This document shows, one piece after another, positions 1 to 9,260 of a DNA stretch of 64,000 bases. How positions within the stretch are numbered: position 1 is the first letter of the stretch; each line of letters opens with the position of its first letter. The translations under genes were made by a program, and so were the position numbers. The notes under the pieces were generated by a model. That model was not told where the DNA came from and searched no databases. It saw nothing but the letters and a program-made list of their open reading frames with translations. This DNA is from Serinicoccus hydrothermalis (GTDB lineage Bacteria; Actinomycetota; Actinomycetes; Actinomycetales; Dermatophilaceae): positions 2,976,001-3,040,000 of the forward strand of contig NZ_CP014989.1 in NCBI RefSeq assembly GCF_001685415.1. Reading direction: 5' to 3'.

Positions 1-54
1 GCGGTCGGTCAACGCAAACCGTGCGGCCGGTCGGGAAAGAGAGGGAGGTGTGAG

Positions 55-1161
55 TCAGGCGGGGTAAGTGTGGATCTCGGTCGCCTTGACCGCGGCCCAG
101 AGCTGCTGGCCGGTGGTGATGCCGAGGGCGGCGACGGCGCCGAGGGTCACCTCGGCGACCAGGGACACCTCGCCGGAGAGGTGGATGCGTGCTCGCTGGC
201 CGGTGACCGTCACCGAGTCGACGGTCAGCCGCCACAGGTTGCGGGCCGAGGTCTCCGGGCGGTCGGTGAACAGCGCCACGGCCTCGGGGTTGACCGTCGC
301 CCAGACCTCGTCGCCCTCACCGGCGCCGGCCGGGGGGTCGGCGAGCGCCAGCTCCGAGCTCGCGAGGCGCACCGCCCAGCCCGGATCCTTCTGCACCAGG
401 ATCCCGGAGAGCAGGTTGAGCCCCACGAGCGAGGCGACGTATGCCGTCCGCGGCCGCCCGACGACCTCGCCCGGCGTGCCGGTCTGGGTGACCCGGCCGC
501 CCTCGAGGAAGACGAGCTGGTCGGCGAGGGTCAGCGCGTCGAGCGGGTCGTGCGTGGTGAGCACGGTGACGCCGGGGTAGTCCCGCAGCCGGTGGGACAG
601 GTCGGCCCGGGTCCGGGAGCGCGTCTCGGGGTCCAGCGCGGACAGCGGCTCGTCGAGCAGCAGCAGCTCGGGGTCCGTGGCCAGGGCCCGGGCCAGTGCC
701 GCGCGCTGCGCCTGCCCGCTCGACACCTCGCCCGGCCGCCGTCGCGCCAGGTCGGCGAGGCCGACCCGACCCAGCTCCTCCCGGGCGCGCTCGCGGGCCC
801 GGGCACGGGGCATACCCCGGGCCCGGGGGCCGAAGGCGACGTTGTCGAGCAGGGTGAGGTGCGGGAAGAGCATCGGCTCGGCGAGCACGAGGCCGACGCT
901 GCGCTGCTCCGGCGCCCGGCCGCGCGCGTCGCCCTCCCACTGCTCCTCACCGAGCCGGACGTGGCCCCGCGCGAGTCCCACCAGTCCCGCGAGCCCCAGC
1001 AGCGCGGTCGTCTTGCCCGACCCGTTGGGCCCGAGCAGCGCGGTCACGCCCAGCGGCGCCCGCAGCTCGGCGTCGAGGACGAACTCGCCACGGTCCACCA
1101 CCACGTGGGCGTCGAGCACCGCCGCCGGTATGCCCGTGGTCGCGGCCGGCGCGCCGCTCAC
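55..1161 (-). CDS. modC: Molybdate ABC transporter ATP-binding protein ModC
   Basis: ATPase of a molybdate importer, acting on the cytoplasmic face to power ModB. Walker A (GPNGSGKTT) lies at residues 44-52, followed by the ABC signature SSGQAQR, Walker B LLLLDEP and the switch histidine in LTTHD. The C-terminal third looks like the TOBE-type oxyanion domain of ModC. At 368 aa it has the usual family length. The GTG start overlaps the modB stop by four bases (GTGA), so it should be translationally coupled as the last gene of a regulator-modA-modB-modC operon. A sulfate-type CysA would look similar; the ModA and TOBE partners make molybdate or tungstate the better call. Confidence 0.92.
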   Translation of the reverse strand: MSGAPAATTGIPAAVLDAHVVVDRGEFVLDAELRAPLGVTALLGPNGSGKTTALLGLAGLVGLARGHVRLGEEQWEGDARGRAPEQRSVGLVLAEPMLFPHLTLLDNVAFGPRARGMPRARARERAREELGRVGLADLARRRPGEVSSGQAQRAALARALATDPELLLLDEPLSALDPETRSRTRADLSHRLRDYPGVTVLTTHDPLDALTLADQLVFLEGGRVTQTGTPGEVVGRPRTAYVASLVGLNLLSGILVQKDPGWAVRLASSELALADPPAGAGEGDEVWATVNPEAVALFTDRPETSARNLWRLTVDSVTVTGQRARIHLSGEVSLVAEVTLGAVAALGITTGQQLWAAVKATEIHTYPA

Positions 1162-1985
1162 CGCAGCCACCGGGTGCGCAGCGCGCCCAGGACCACGACG
1201 CTGATCGTGAGCATGACGACCGACAGCGCGATGGCCGCCTGCGGGTCCTGCTCGAGCGCGGCATACACCCCGAGCGGTGCCGTCTGGGTCCGACCCGGGA
1301 AGCTCCCGGCGAAGGTGATGGTGGCCCCGAACTCGCCGAGCGCGCGGGCCCACGCCAGGGCCGAGCCGGCCGCGATGCCGGGCAGGACCATCGGGACGAC
1401 CACGGTGAGGAAGGTCCGCAGCGGACCGGCGCCGAGGGTGGCCGCGACCTGGTCGTAGCGGCGGTCCAAGCCCCGCATCGCGCCCTCGACGGCGACGACG
1501 TAGAACGGGAGCGCGACGAAGAGCTCGGCCATGACGACCGCGACCGTCGTGAACGGCACGGTGATCCCGAACCACGCCTCCAGCGGCCCGCCCAGCACCC
1601 CGCGCCGCCCCCACGCGAGCAGCAGCGCCACGCCGCCGACGACCGGCGGCAGCACCAGCGGCACCGTGACGAGCGCGCGCGCCCAGGCGGTGAGACGGCT
1701 CTCCGACCGGGCCAGCAGCCAGGCCAGCGGCGTCCCCAGCAGCCACACGAGCACCATCGTGGCGCTCGTGGTCACGGCCGACAGCCGCAGCGACTGCCCG
1801 ACGACCGGCGCCGACAGGTGGGTGGTCAGGTCGGCCCAGTCGGTGCGCAGGAGCAGCGCCAGCAGCGGGAGGACGATGAACGCCAGCCCGAGACCGGCGG
1901 GTATGCGCAGCGACCAGGCCCCGCGGCGGCGCGCCGGGGCGGCGGCGGGTCCGGTCGGCGGGCGGCGGGTGGTCGTCGCCGTCAC
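1158..1985 (-). CDS. modB: Molybdate ABC transporter permease ModB
   Basis: Membrane channel of the molybdate importer, 275 aa with about five to six hydrophobic helices. The coupling-loop motif typical of binding-protein-dependent permeases is visible as AGSALAWARALGEFGAT, matching ModB/CysT proteins. The GTG start overlaps the modA stop by four bases (GTGA) and its own stop overlaps the modC start in the same way. The first 20 or so residues are rich in Thr, Arg and Pro before the first helix, consistent with a cytoplasmic N-terminus. The family call is firm; the exact oxyanion rests on the neighbours. Confidence 0.92.
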   Translation of the reverse strand: MTATTTRRPPTGPAAAPARRRGAWSLRIPAGLGLAFIVLPLLALLLRTDWADLTTHLSAPVVGQSLRLSAVTTSATMVLVWLLGTPLAWLLARSESRLTAWARALVTVPLVLPPVVGGVALLLAWGRRGVLGGPLEAWFGITVPFTTVAVVMAELFVALPFYVVAVEGAMRGLDRRYDQVAATLGAGPLRTFLTVVVPMVLPGIAAGSALAWARALGEFGATITFAGSFPGRTQTAPLGVYAALEQDPQAAIALSVVMLTISVVVLGALRTRWLR

Positions 1986-2761
1986 GGGTCGGTGGGCGCG
2001 GCGCCGAAGCCGGCGTCGGTGAGGGTCCGCTGGACGGTGTCGGACAGGAGGTCGTCGACGAAGTCCTGCGCCAGCTCCTGCTCGGAGACGGCGACGGCGG
2101 GATAGCGGTTGACGACGTTGCGCTCCGCGGGGATCTCGACGCCCGCGACCCGGTCCTCCGCGGAGGTCACGTCGGTGCGGTAGACCAGGCCGGCGTCGGC
2201 CTCGCCCAGCTCGACCTTGGTGAGCGTCGCCCGGACGTCCGGCTCGTAGGAGGCGATCTGGACGTCGAGGCCCTGCTCCTCGAGCAGGGTGGCGGCCGCC
2301 TGGCCGCACGGCACCTGCTCGGCGCAGGCGACCACGGTGAGGTCGGACCCCGTGAGGTCGTCGAGGTCCTCGATGCCCGCCGTGTTGTCGACGGGCACCG
2401 CGATCTCCAGCTGGTTGGTGGCGAAGAGCACGACGTCGCCGTGCCGGTGCTCGGCGGCCAGCGGCTCCAGCGAGGCCTCGCCCGCCAGCGCGACGACGTC
2501 GGCGCCGGCTCCCTCGTTGACCTGCTGCACGACGGTCGAGCTCGCCGCGAAGCTCAGCTCGACGTCGACCCCCGGGTGGTCGCCCTCGAAGCCGTCGGCG
2601 ACCGGCTCGAGCACGTCGGTCAGTGAGGCCGCGGCGAGCACGGTCAGGGTCAGCGTCTCCGCGGGCTCGCCGGCGCTGTCCTCGCCGGCCGCACAGCCGG
2701 CGAGCGCGAGCGCCGGCAGGAGCGCGAGGGCTGCGGCGCGGCGCCCGGCCGACCCGTTCAC
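1982..2761 (-). CDS. modA: Molybdate-binding lipoprotein ModA
   Basis: Extracellular solute-binding protein delivering molybdate to ModBC. The N-terminus has a basic start, a hydrophobic stretch and the lipobox LAGC (Cys at about residue 23), so it should be a lipoprotein anchored to the outer face of the membrane. LTVLAAASLTDV followed by a Ser-rich FAASSTVVQQV segment is the typical ModA ligand-binding region. Length 259 aa is normal. The GTG start overlaps the stop of the upstream regulator gene (GTGA). Tungstate binding cannot be excluded from sequence. Confidence 0.93.
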   Translation of the reverse strand: MNGSAGRRAAALALLPALALAGCAAGEDSAGEPAETLTLTVLAAASLTDVLEPVADGFEGDHPGVDVELSFAASSTVVQQVNEGAGADVVALAGEASLEPLAAEHRHGDVVLFATNQLEIAVPVDNTAGIEDLDDLTGSDLTVVACAEQVPCGQAAATLLEEQGLDVQIASYEPDVRATLTKVELGEADAGLVYRTDVTSAEDRVAGVEIPAERNVVNRYPAVAVSEQELAQDFVDDLLSDTVQRTLTDAGFGAAPTDP

Positions 2762-3153
2762 GCAGGCACCCCGACGCTGACGTTGGTCGCCTTGACCGTC
2801 GCGATCGCGACCGACCCGACCTGCAGGTCCATCTCGCGCACCGCCTCCGTGGACAGCAGCGAGACCAGCCGGAACGGTCCGGCCTGGATGTCGACCTGCG
2901 ACATCACGCTGTCGCTGACGATGCGGGTCACGACCCCGCGCAGCTGGTTGCGGGGCGAGGAGGCGCCCACCGCGCCGACCTCGGCCGGGTGCGCCTGCTC
3001 CTGCGCCAGCGCGGCGACGTCCGCCCCCTCGACGACGGCGCGACCGCTGCCGTCCTTGCGGCTCGGCAACCGGCCGGTCTCGATCGCGCGCCGGACCGTG
3101 TCGGTCGACACCCCCAGCAGCTCGGCCGCCTCAGAAACACGCATCTGCGTCAT
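2758..3153 (-). CDS. ModE-like regulator: HTH plus TOBE molybdate-binding domain
   Basis: A 131-aa protein joining an N-terminal excisionase/MerR-like helix-turn-helix (residues about 4-50, with AAELLGVSTDTVRRAIETGR) to a C-terminal TOBE (Mop) domain (about 68-130, NQLRGVVTRIVSD...ATVKATNVSVG). TOBE domains bind molybdate, so this probably senses Mo and controls the mod operon it heads. The ATG is preceded at 7 nt by TAGGTT, a -10-like hexamer, which suggests a leaderless transcript beginning at this gene. It differs from E. coli ModE, which has a winged helix and two TOBE domains. Regulation of mod is inferred from position. Confidence 0.85.
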   Translation of the reverse strand: MTQMRVSEAAELLGVSTDTVRRAIETGRLPSRKDGSGRAVVEGADVAALAQEQAHPAEVGAVGASSPRNQLRGVVTRIVSDSVMSQVDIQAGPFRLVSLLSTEAVREMDLQVGSVAIATVKATNVSVGVPA

Positions 3154-3213
3154 GAATCACAACCTAGACGCGCAGCTGCGTCGGCACAACACCAGCCCGC
3201 TCCGGGGCCGACC

Positions 3214-4083
3214 TCACTCCCCGAGAGGCCGCAGCTCGGGCCGCTTGGCCAGCACGTGGTCCCCCGAGGACCGTCCGGTGAGCCGCCGCTGCACCCAGGG
3301 ACCGGCATACTCCCGCGCCCACCGCGCGTGCCCGCGCAGCGTCTCGACCGTCCCGGCCGGTGCCTGCGGCGGCAGCGGCGCCCGCCAGTCGGCCTCGTCC
3401 GCGGTGTGCCCGAGCGCGACGTAGGCGGTCAGCGCGATCCGGCGGTGCCCCTCGGGCGTCATGTGGATCCGGTCCTGCGCCCACATCCGCCAGTCCTTGA
3501 GGAAGTCGCACGCCCACTGGTTGAGCACGTAGCACCCGTGCCGCTGCGCGATGGACCAGATGTGCGCGATGTATGCCGCCGCCCGCCCCCGCGTCCGCCC
3601 GATGATCGGCGCCCCGGCCGGGTCGGTGGGGGTCGCCATGAGCACGTCGGCGCCGGTGGCACGCGCCCGGGCGACGGCCGCGTCGAGCTGCGCGGCGAGG
3701 CCGTCGATGTCGGCCTTGGGGCGCAGGATGTCGTTGCCGCCGCCGACGATGCTCAGCAGGTCGGGCTGCAGCGCGAGCGCGGCGTCGAGCTGTGGGCCAG
3801 CCACGTCAGCGAGCTTGCGGCCCCGCACCGCGAGGTTGGCGTAGGAGAAGTCGTCGACGTGCGCCGAGAGCAGGGCGGCGAGCCGGTCGGCCCAGCCGAC
3901 GTAGGCGCCCGGCGTGTCCGGGTCGGGGTCGCTCATGCCCTCGGTGAAGGAGTCGCCGATCGCGACGTAGCTGCTCCAGGCGCGCGGGACGGGGCGGATG
4001 CTCCCGGCCTGCCCGTGCACGCTCGGGCCGGAGTCGCCGTGGACCAGCCGCAGCGGGTGCTCGGACGGTGCGGACCCGCTCAC
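3214..4083 (-). CDS. SGNH/GDSL-family hydrolase
   Basis: Esterase/lipase-like SGNH hydrolase of 289 aa. The catalytic Ser block is AIGDSFTEG, the block III Asn is in GGGNDIL and the Asp/His pair is in [10 protein letters not shown], all in the expected order. No signal peptide is evident, so it is probably cytoplasmic. The GTG start overlaps the ung stop by four bases (GTGA), so it is co-transcribed and coupled to uracil-DNA glycosylase, although no functional link is obvious. The substrate cannot be predicted. About the last 80 residues extend past the catalytic His and are unremarkable. Confidence 0.88.
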   Translation of the reverse strand: MSGSAPSEHPLRLVHGDSGPSVHGQAGSIRPVPRAWSSYVAIGDSFTEGMSDPDPDTPGAYVGWADRLAALLSAHVDDFSYANLAVRGRKLADVAGPQLDAALALQPDLLSIVGGGNDILRPKADIDGLAAQLDAAVARARATGADVLMATPTDPAGAPIIGRTRGRAAAYIAHIWSIAQRHGCYVLNQWACDFLKDWRMWAQDRIHMTPEGHRRIALTAYVALGHTADEADWRAPLPPQAPAGTVETLRGHARWAREYAGPWVQRRLTGRSSGDHVLAKRPELRPLGE

Positions 4084-4757
4084 GGCAGCCTCCAGTCGAT
4101 CGCCTCGCCGCCCTGCTGGCGGAGCAGCTCGTCGGCCCGGCTGAACGGCCGGCTGCCGAAGAAGCCGCCCCGCGCCGAGAGCGGTGACGGGTGGGCGCTC
4201 TCGACCCGGGGGACGTCCCCGAGCCGGGGAGCGAGGTTGCGCGCGTCCCGGCCCCACAGGATCGCCACGAGCGGCCCGCCGCGGCGCACGAGCGCGTCGA
4301 TCGCGAGGTCGGTGACCTGCTCCCAGCCCTGGCCGCGGTGGCTGGCCGGCGTGCCCGGGCGCACGGTGAGCACCCGGTTGAGCAGCATGACCCCGGCGTC
4401 CGCCCACGGCGACAGGTCGCCGCTGGTGGGGCGGGGCACACCCAGGTCGTCGACCAGCTCGGTGTAGATGTTCTGCAGGCTGCGCGGCACGGGGGAGACG
4501 TCGGGCGCCACGGAGAAGCTGAGGCCGATGGCGTGCCCGGGCGTGGGGTAGGGGTCCTGCCCCACGATGAGCACGCGCACGTCGTCGAGCGGCCGGGTGA
4601 AGACGCGCAGCACGTGGTCACCGCCGGGCAGATAACCGCGGCCGGCCGCCACCTCCCCGCGCAGGAACTCGCCCAGCTCGGCGACGGTCTCCTCGGCGGG
4701 CGCCAGGGCGTCAGCCCAGCTGGGGTGCACGAGGTCGCGCAGGGGGGTGGGGGTCAC
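4080..4757 (-). CDS. ung: Uracil-DNA glycosylase (family 1)
   Basis: Removes uracil from DNA in base excision repair. The water-activating motif is [12 protein letters not shown] (family consensus GQDPYH, here with Thr after the Tyr-Pro) and the DNA-intercalation motif [14 protein letters not shown] is intact. I chose the GTG at 4757, giving 225 aa, the family's normal length, because TACCCT lies exactly 6 nt upstream, like other apparently leaderless starts here. An upstream in-frame ATG would add 50 residues of low-quality sequence. The SGNH hydrolase gene follows with a 4-base overlap. Confidence 0.93.
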   Translation of the reverse strand: MTPTPLRDLVHPSWADALAPAEETVAELGEFLRGEVAAGRGYLPGGDHVLRVFTRPLDDVRVLIVGQDPYPTPGHAIGLSFSVAPDVSPVPRSLQNIYTELVDDLGVPRPTSGDLSPWADAGVMLLNRVLTVRPGTPASHRGQGWEQVTDLAIDALVRRGGPLVAILWGRDARNLAPRLGDVPRVESAHPSPLSARGGFFGSRPFSRADELLRQQGGEAIDWRLP

Positions 4758-4830
4758 GACGCCAGGGTATGCCCACCGCCTCGCGCCGTCGCCCGCGGCT
4801 GATGCGTGCTCGGGACGCGCGCCGGGGAAA

Positions 4831-4861
4831 TGACACGGCTGTAAGTCGGGTGCCCTAGACT
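4831..4861 (+). promoter_or_regulatory. Possible sigma-70-type promoter for the DUF3263 gene
   Basis: TGACAC (4831-4836) and TAGACT (4856-4861) are separated by 19 bp and lie 48 bp before the ATG at 4910. The -10 hexamer fits the TAnnnT pattern used repeatedly here; the -35 and spacing are weaker. Confidence 0.4.
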
Positions 4862-4909
4862 GGTGGCTGATCCGGCCAGATCGAGCGTTGTGACGAGAGG
4901 ACTTCATCC

Positions 4910-5200
4910 ATGGGCGCTGCCAGGAGCGTGCAGCAGGTGGAACCGCCCCCCGGGCTGTCCGAGCGGGACCAGGAGATCCTCGACTTCGAGAACCGTCACT
5001 GGACCTACGCCGGCTCCAAGGAGCAGGGCATCAAGGACCTGTTCGACCTGAGCTCGACGCGCTACTACCAGCTGCTCAACCAGCTCATCGACGACGAGGC
5101 GGCGCTGGCCTACAAGCCCCTGCTCATCAAGCGCCTGCGACGGGACCGTTCGCGGCGGCAGCGGGCGCGCTCGATGCGCCGGCTCGGCATCGAGAGCTGA
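4910..5200 (+). CDS. DUF3263 domain protein
   Basis: Small 96-aa protein matching the actinobacterial DUF3263 family: [26 protein letters not shown], then [18 protein letters not shown], then a very basic C-terminus ([19 protein letters not shown]). The middle segment resembles a helix-turn-helix and the Arg-rich tail suggests nucleic-acid binding. No precise function is known to me. It is divergent from ung and followed by a good hairpin terminator, so it is probably monocistronic. Confidence 0.85.
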   Translation: MGAARSVQQVEPPPGLSERDQEILDFENRHWTYAGSKEQGIKDLFDLSSTRYYQLLNQLIDDEAALAYKPLLIKRLRRDRSRRQRARSMRRLGIES

Positions 5201-5217
5201 CCTGCGAGACATACCTC

Positions 5218-5255
5218 AGGCCCACTGCCCACCAGGGCGGTGGGCCTTGTAGTTT
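5218..5255 (+). terminator. Rho-independent-like terminator after the DUF3263 gene
   Basis: AGGCCCAC (5218-5225) pairs with GTGGGCCT (5240-5247), with GCCC/GGGC pairing inside the loop, followed by the T-rich TGTAGTTT. It lies 18 bp after the DUF3263 stop. Confidence 0.75.
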
Positions 5256-5292
5256 GTGCTGACGATCACCGGCTGCAAGGAGGCAGGCAGGG

Positions 5293-6960
5293 ATGTTGAC
5301 CGACGTTGAGATCGCGCAGGGGGCCACGCTGGAGCGCATCGCCGACATCGCGGAGCGGCTCGGGCTGAGCGAGGAGGAGTACGAGCCCTACGGGCACGAC
5401 AAGGCCAAGATCTCGCTGCAGGTGCTCGACCGCCTCGCGGACCGGCCGGACGGCAAGCTCGTCCTCGTCACCGCGATCAACCCGACCGCGGCTGGAGAGG
5501 GCAAGACCACGACCAACGTCGGCCTCTCGATGGCCCTCAACCGGATCGGCGCGCAGGCCATCACCACCCTGCGGGAGCCCTCGCTCGGCCCCTGCTTCGG
5601 CATGAAGGGCGGCGCGGCCGGGGGCGGGTATGCCCAGGTCGTCCCGATGGACGACATCAACCTGCACTTCACCGGTGACTTCCACGCCATCACCTCGGCG
5701 CACAACCTGCTCGCCGCGCTGCTGGACAACTCGCTGCACCAGGGCAACCCGCTGCGCCTGGACCCCAAGCGCATCACCTGGAAGCGCGTGCTCGACATGA
5801 ACGACCGCGCCCTGCGCAACATCGTCATCGGCATGGGCAAGAAGGGTGACGGGGTGGTGCGGGAGTCCGGTTTCGAGATCACCGTGGCCAGCGAGATCAT
5901 GGCGGCCCTGTGCCTGGCGACCGGCCTCGAGGACCTCAAGGAGCGCTTCGGCCGCATCGTCGTGGGCTACACCGTCGACAAGGAGCCGGTCACCGCCGGG
6001 CAGCTGGAGGCGGCCGGGGCCATGGCGATGCTCATGAAGGACGCCATCAAGCCCAACCTCGTGCAGACGCTGGAGAACACCCCGGCGATCATCCACGGCG
6101 GTCCGTTCGCCAACATCGCGCACGGCAACAACTCGGTGCTCGCCACGCGCACCGCGCTCAAGCTCGCCGACTACGTCGTCACCGAGGCCGGCTTCGGGGC
6201 CGACCTGGGCGCCGAGAAGTTCTTCGACATCGTCGCCCCGGCGGGCGGCCTGCGCCCCGACGCCGCGGTCATCGTCGCGACCGTCCGCGCGCTCAAGCTC
6301 AACGGCGGGGCGCAGAAGTCCGAGCTCGGCACCGAGGACGTCGAGGCGCTCGGCGCGGGGCTGGTCAACCTCGAGCAGCACCTGGAGAACCTCGCGAAGT
6401 TCGGCGTGCCCGTCGTCGTCGCCCTCAATCGCTTCCCGAGCGACACCGACGCCGAGCTCGACCTGGTGCGCGAGCGCTGCGGCCAGCTCGGCGTCGACGT
6501 GGCGCTCTCGGAAGTCTTCACCCGGGGCGGCGAGGGTGGGGAGGACCTCGCCCGAGCGGTCGTCGAGCTGTGCGAGCGGGGCAGCGACTACGCCCCGCTG
6601 TATGCCGAGGGCACCGGTCTGCGGGAGAAGATCGAGACGATCGCCACGCAGATCTACCGCGCCGACGGGGTGGACTTCGCGCCCACCGCCCGCACCCAGC
6701 TCTCCGAGCTGACGGAGGCGGGCTACGGCGAGCTGCCGGTCTGCATGGCCAAGACCCAGTCCTCCTTCTCCGACGACCCGACGCTGCTCGGGGCGCCGCG
6801 CGGCTTCACCATCACCGTGCGCGAGCTCGTCGTCAACGCCGGCGCCGGCTTCGTCGTCGCCCTCACCGGCGACATCATGCGGATGCCGGGACTGCCCAAG
6901 GTCCCCGCGGCGCTCGGCATGGACATCGCGGAGGACGGCACGATCACGGGGCTCAGCTGA
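5293..6960 (+). CDS. fhs: Formate-tetrahydrofolate ligase
   Basis: ATP-dependent ligation of formate to tetrahydrofolate, giving 10-formyl-THF for C1 metabolism in the cytoplasm. Full length at 555 aa. The P-loop-like [11 protein letters not shown] is at about residue 66, followed by [20 protein letters not shown] and [13 protein letters not shown], all hallmark FTHFS segments. The ATG is preceded by GGAGG at a suitable distance. It stands alone: its 3' end meets the convergent symporter gene across a short hairpin. The call is very secure. Confidence 0.97.
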   Translation: MLTDVEIAQGATLERIADIAERLGLSEEEYEPYGHDKAKISLQVLDRLADRPDGKLVLVTAINPTAAGEGKTTTNVGLSMALNRIGAQAITTLREPSLGPCFGMKGGAAGGGYAQVVPMDDINLHFTGDFHAITSAHNLLAALLDNSLHQGNPLRLDPKRITWKRVLDMNDRALRNIVIGMGKKGDGVVRESGFEITVASEIMAALCLATGLEDLKERFGRIVVGYTVDKEPVTAGQLEAAGAMAMLMKDAIKPNLVQTLENTPAIIHGGPFANIAHGNNSVLATRTALKLADYVVTEAGFGADLGAEKFFDIVAPAGGLRPDAAVIVATVRALKLNGGAQKSELGTEDVEALGAGLVNLEQHLENLAKFGVPVVVALNRFPSDTDAELDLVRERCGQLGVDVALSEVFTRGGEGGEDLARAVVELCERGSDYAPLYAEGTGLREKIETIATQIYRADGVDFAPTARTQLSELTEAGYGELPVCMAKTQSSFSDDPTLLGAPRGFTITVRELVVNAGAGFVVALTGDIMRMPGLPKVPAALGMDIAEDGTITGLS

Positions 6961-6964
6961 GCCG

Positions 6965-6981
6965 CCGGACCGGAGGTCCGG
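6965..6981. terminator. Short hairpin between convergent fhs and symporter genes
   Basis: CCGGACC (6965-6971) and GGTCCGG (6975-6981) form a perfect 7-bp stem with a 3-nt loop in the 22 bp between two convergent stop codons. No T-tract is present. Confidence 0.5.
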
Positions 6982-6982
6982 G

Positions 6983-8665
6983 TCAGGCCCAGACGACGAC
7001 GATGACGGCGGTGGCGAGGAGCAGGACGACCGAGAGCACCCGGTAGTTCGCCCAGGCCGCCGTGCCCCGCAGCGCCTGCGACTCCTCGGTCCAGTACTCC
7101 GACTTCCAGGTGAGCTCGGCCGTCTTCGACTCGTCCGGCGAGGGCCCGAGCAGGCTGACGACGACGAGCAGCAGGACCGAGAGCCCCGTGCTGATGCCCG
7201 CGGCGTAGAGGAACTGGATGGACGGCTCCTCCGGCAGCACCTGCGTGAAGATGAACATCAGCAGCCCGAGCGGCTGCATGATCACCAGGGTGAGGAAGGC
7301 CGCGGTGGCGCTGATCCGCTTGGAGGCGATCCCCACGAGGAAGACCGCGACCACCGGTGGCACGAGGAAGGACAGCACCGACTGCAGGTAGTTGTAGAGC
7401 GTGTCGAACTGGGCGATGAACGGTGCCCACAGGATCGCGACGACGAGCGCCACGACGGTCGCGACCCGCCCGCTGAAGACCAGGCCCCGCTGCGAGGTGT
7501 CCGGCCGCAGCGTCTTGACGAAGTCCATCGTGACGATGGTCGAGGCCGAGTTGAGGATCGAGTCGACCGTCGAGGTGATCGCGGCGATGACCGCGGCGAG
7601 GATGAGCCCACGCAGGCCGACCGGCAGCAGGTCGAAGACCAGCGTCGGGAAGACCGTGTCCGGGTTCTCCAGGTTCGGGTAGAGCGAGAGCGCCATCACC
7701 CCCGGGAAGATGAAGAGGAAGAGGAAGGCCAGCTTGATGAAGCCGGCCAGCAGCGAGCCCCAGCGGCCGTGGTCCAGCGACCTGGCCCCGAGGGTGCGCT
7801 GCACCACGAGCTGGTTGGTGGTCCAGTAGTAGAGCCCGACGACGAGGACGCCGGTGAGCAGCCCCGGCCAGGGCAGGTCGGGGTGGTCCGCCGGCAGGAT
7901 GAGGCTCATCTTCTCGTCGCCGGCGACCTGCGCCATGGAGTCCCACGACTCGATCGCGTTGAAGGTCGCGATGAGCACGATGACCCCGCCGAGCAGGGTG
8001 ATCGTGGCCTGGATCGAGTCGCTGACCATGACCGCGCCCAGGCCGCCGATGACGGTGTAGATCGCGGCCAGGATCGCGAGCACCGCGACCGAGACGATCA
8101 TGGGGATGTCGGGGTAGAGGACCTTGACCACGACGGCCCCGGCGAAGAGGGCGGCCGCCATGTCGATGAACATGTTGGCGAAGAGGTTGAAGCCCGCGAA
8201 GGCCATGCGCGCCCGCCGGTCGTAGCGCTGCTCGAGGAACTCCGGCAGCGTGAACACCTTGGAGCGCAGGTAGAACGGCAGGATGAAGAAGATGAAGACG
8301 ACGAGGATGACCGCCGACATCCACTCGTAGGCGAAGATCGAGATGCCCTGCTCGTAGGCACCGCCGGCGAGCCCGACGAAGGTGGCGCCGGACATGTTCG
8401 TCGCGACGAGCGAGAGCCCGACGAAGGGCCAGATGAAGTTGCGGCCGCCGAGGAAGTAGTCCTCGGAGGCGTCGCTGTCCTTGCCGCCGCTGGCCTTCGC
8501 CTCGGCGTGCGCCTTCTTCTGCATCCGCGACCCCACGACGAGCGGGATGATCCGGCTGAGCACGAGGTAGCCGATGATCACCGACAGGTCGAGCGCGCGG
8601 ACGGTGAAGTCGGGCATACCCTGTCCGCCGCTGTCCGCGAGCGGGAGCATGACGTCGGCCGTCAT
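6983..8665 (-). CDS. Sodium:solute symporter (SSS/SGLT type)
   Basis: Integral membrane symporter of 560 aa with about 13-14 hydrophobic helices. EDYFLGGRNFIWPFVGLSL near the N-terminus and YYWTTNQLVVQRTLGARSL in the middle are characteristic of SGLT-type SSS proteins such as Vibrio vSGLT, which favours a sugar or polyol substrate, but that is inference. The ATG at 8665 overlaps the upstream universal-stress-protein stop by four bases, so the two genes are coupled. The C-terminal part (SEYWTEESQALRG) is a typical hydrophilic segment before the last helix. Confidence 0.9.
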   Translation of the reverse strand: MTADVMLPLADSGGQGMPDFTVRALDLSVIIGYLVLSRIIPLVVGSRMQKKAHAEAKASGGKDSDASEDYFLGGRNFIWPFVGLSLVATNMSGATFVGLAGGAYEQGISIFAYEWMSAVILVVFIFFILPFYLRSKVFTLPEFLEQRYDRRARMAFAGFNLFANMFIDMAAALFAGAVVVKVLYPDIPMIVSVAVLAILAAIYTVIGGLGAVMVSDSIQATITLLGGVIVLIATFNAIESWDSMAQVAGDEKMSLILPADHPDLPWPGLLTGVLVVGLYYWTTNQLVVQRTLGARSLDHGRWGSLLAGFIKLAFLFLFIFPGVMALSLYPNLENPDTVFPTLVFDLLPVGLRGLILAAVIAAITSTVDSILNSASTIVTMDFVKTLRPDTSQRGLVFSGRVATVVALVVAILWAPFIAQFDTLYNYLQSVLSFLVPPVVAVFLVGIASKRISATAAFLTLVIMQPLGLLMFIFTQVLPEEPSIQFLYAAGISTGLSVLLLVVVSLLGPSPDESKTAELTWKSEYWTEESQALRGTAAWANYRVLSVVLLLATAVIVVVWA

Positions 8666-9108
8666 CGCGCGCCCTCCTCGGTGCGGACGACGAGCACCGC
8701 GCAGGGTGCGTGGCGGACGATCCCCTCGGCATCGTTGCCGAGCAGCACGCGCACGAAGGCGTTCTGCCCGCGGCTGCCGATGACGATGAGGTCGGCGTCG
8801 ATCTCGTCGCGCAGTCGCAGGATCTCGTCGGTGGCACGGCCGGTCCGCAGGTGGCTGCCGCCGACCCCGACGTGCGCGCCCTCGAGCTGGGAGACCGTGT
8901 CGGCCAGCACCGGTCTCGCCTCGGCCTCGATGCGTTCGCGCAGGGACGGGCTGAGGGGGCTGGGGTTGGTCCATGGCGAGACGAGGGCGACGTGCACCAC
9001 GTGCACCTCGGCCTCGGTGTGCCGCACCAGGTCGATGACGCGGTCACGGGCCAGGGCCGCGCTGGGCGAGCCGTCCGTCGCGAGCAGGATCCGGGTCGGG
9101 AACGTCAT
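8662..9108 (-). CDS. Universal stress protein (UspA family)
   Basis: Cytoplasmic UspA-fold protein of 148 aa. ILLATDGSPSAALA gives the N-terminal strand and Asp, and VIGSRGQNAFVRVLLGNDAEGIVRHAPCAVLVVR contains the ATP-binding pattern G-(2x)-G-(9x)-G-(S/T) in a modified form. The start at 9108 is chosen because AGCGGAGG lies just upstream; an earlier in-frame GTG would add 15 residues. Its overlap with the symporter gene suggests it may modulate that transporter, as for USP-transporter pairs elsewhere; this is inference. Confidence 0.87.
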   Translation of the reverse strand: MTFPTRILLATDGSPSAALARDRVIDLVRHTEAEVHVVHVALVSPWTNPSPLSPSLRERIEAEARPVLADTVSQLEGAHVGVGGSHLRTGRATDEILRLRDEIDADLIVIGSRGQNAFVRVLLGNDAEGIVRHAPCAVLVVRTEEGAR

Positions 9109-9260
9109 GGGGCCTCCGCTGGGCGAGGTCGTGTCGGCGTTGACGCTGCCCACCCTGGCAAGCCCGGGTCCGCCTCGCCTGCTGAACTGCCGCCGCGCGT
9201 CAGCACGCCGGCGGTCGGGACGGGGTGGGCACCCCCGCGCAGCCCGTAGACTGGACCGGC

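Noticed and set aside
5266..6381. Long minus-strand frame opposite formate-THF ligase, and similar long antisense frames elsewhere
   Set aside because: These arise from high-GC codon bias opposite strong genes; they show no family similarity and improbable residue composition.
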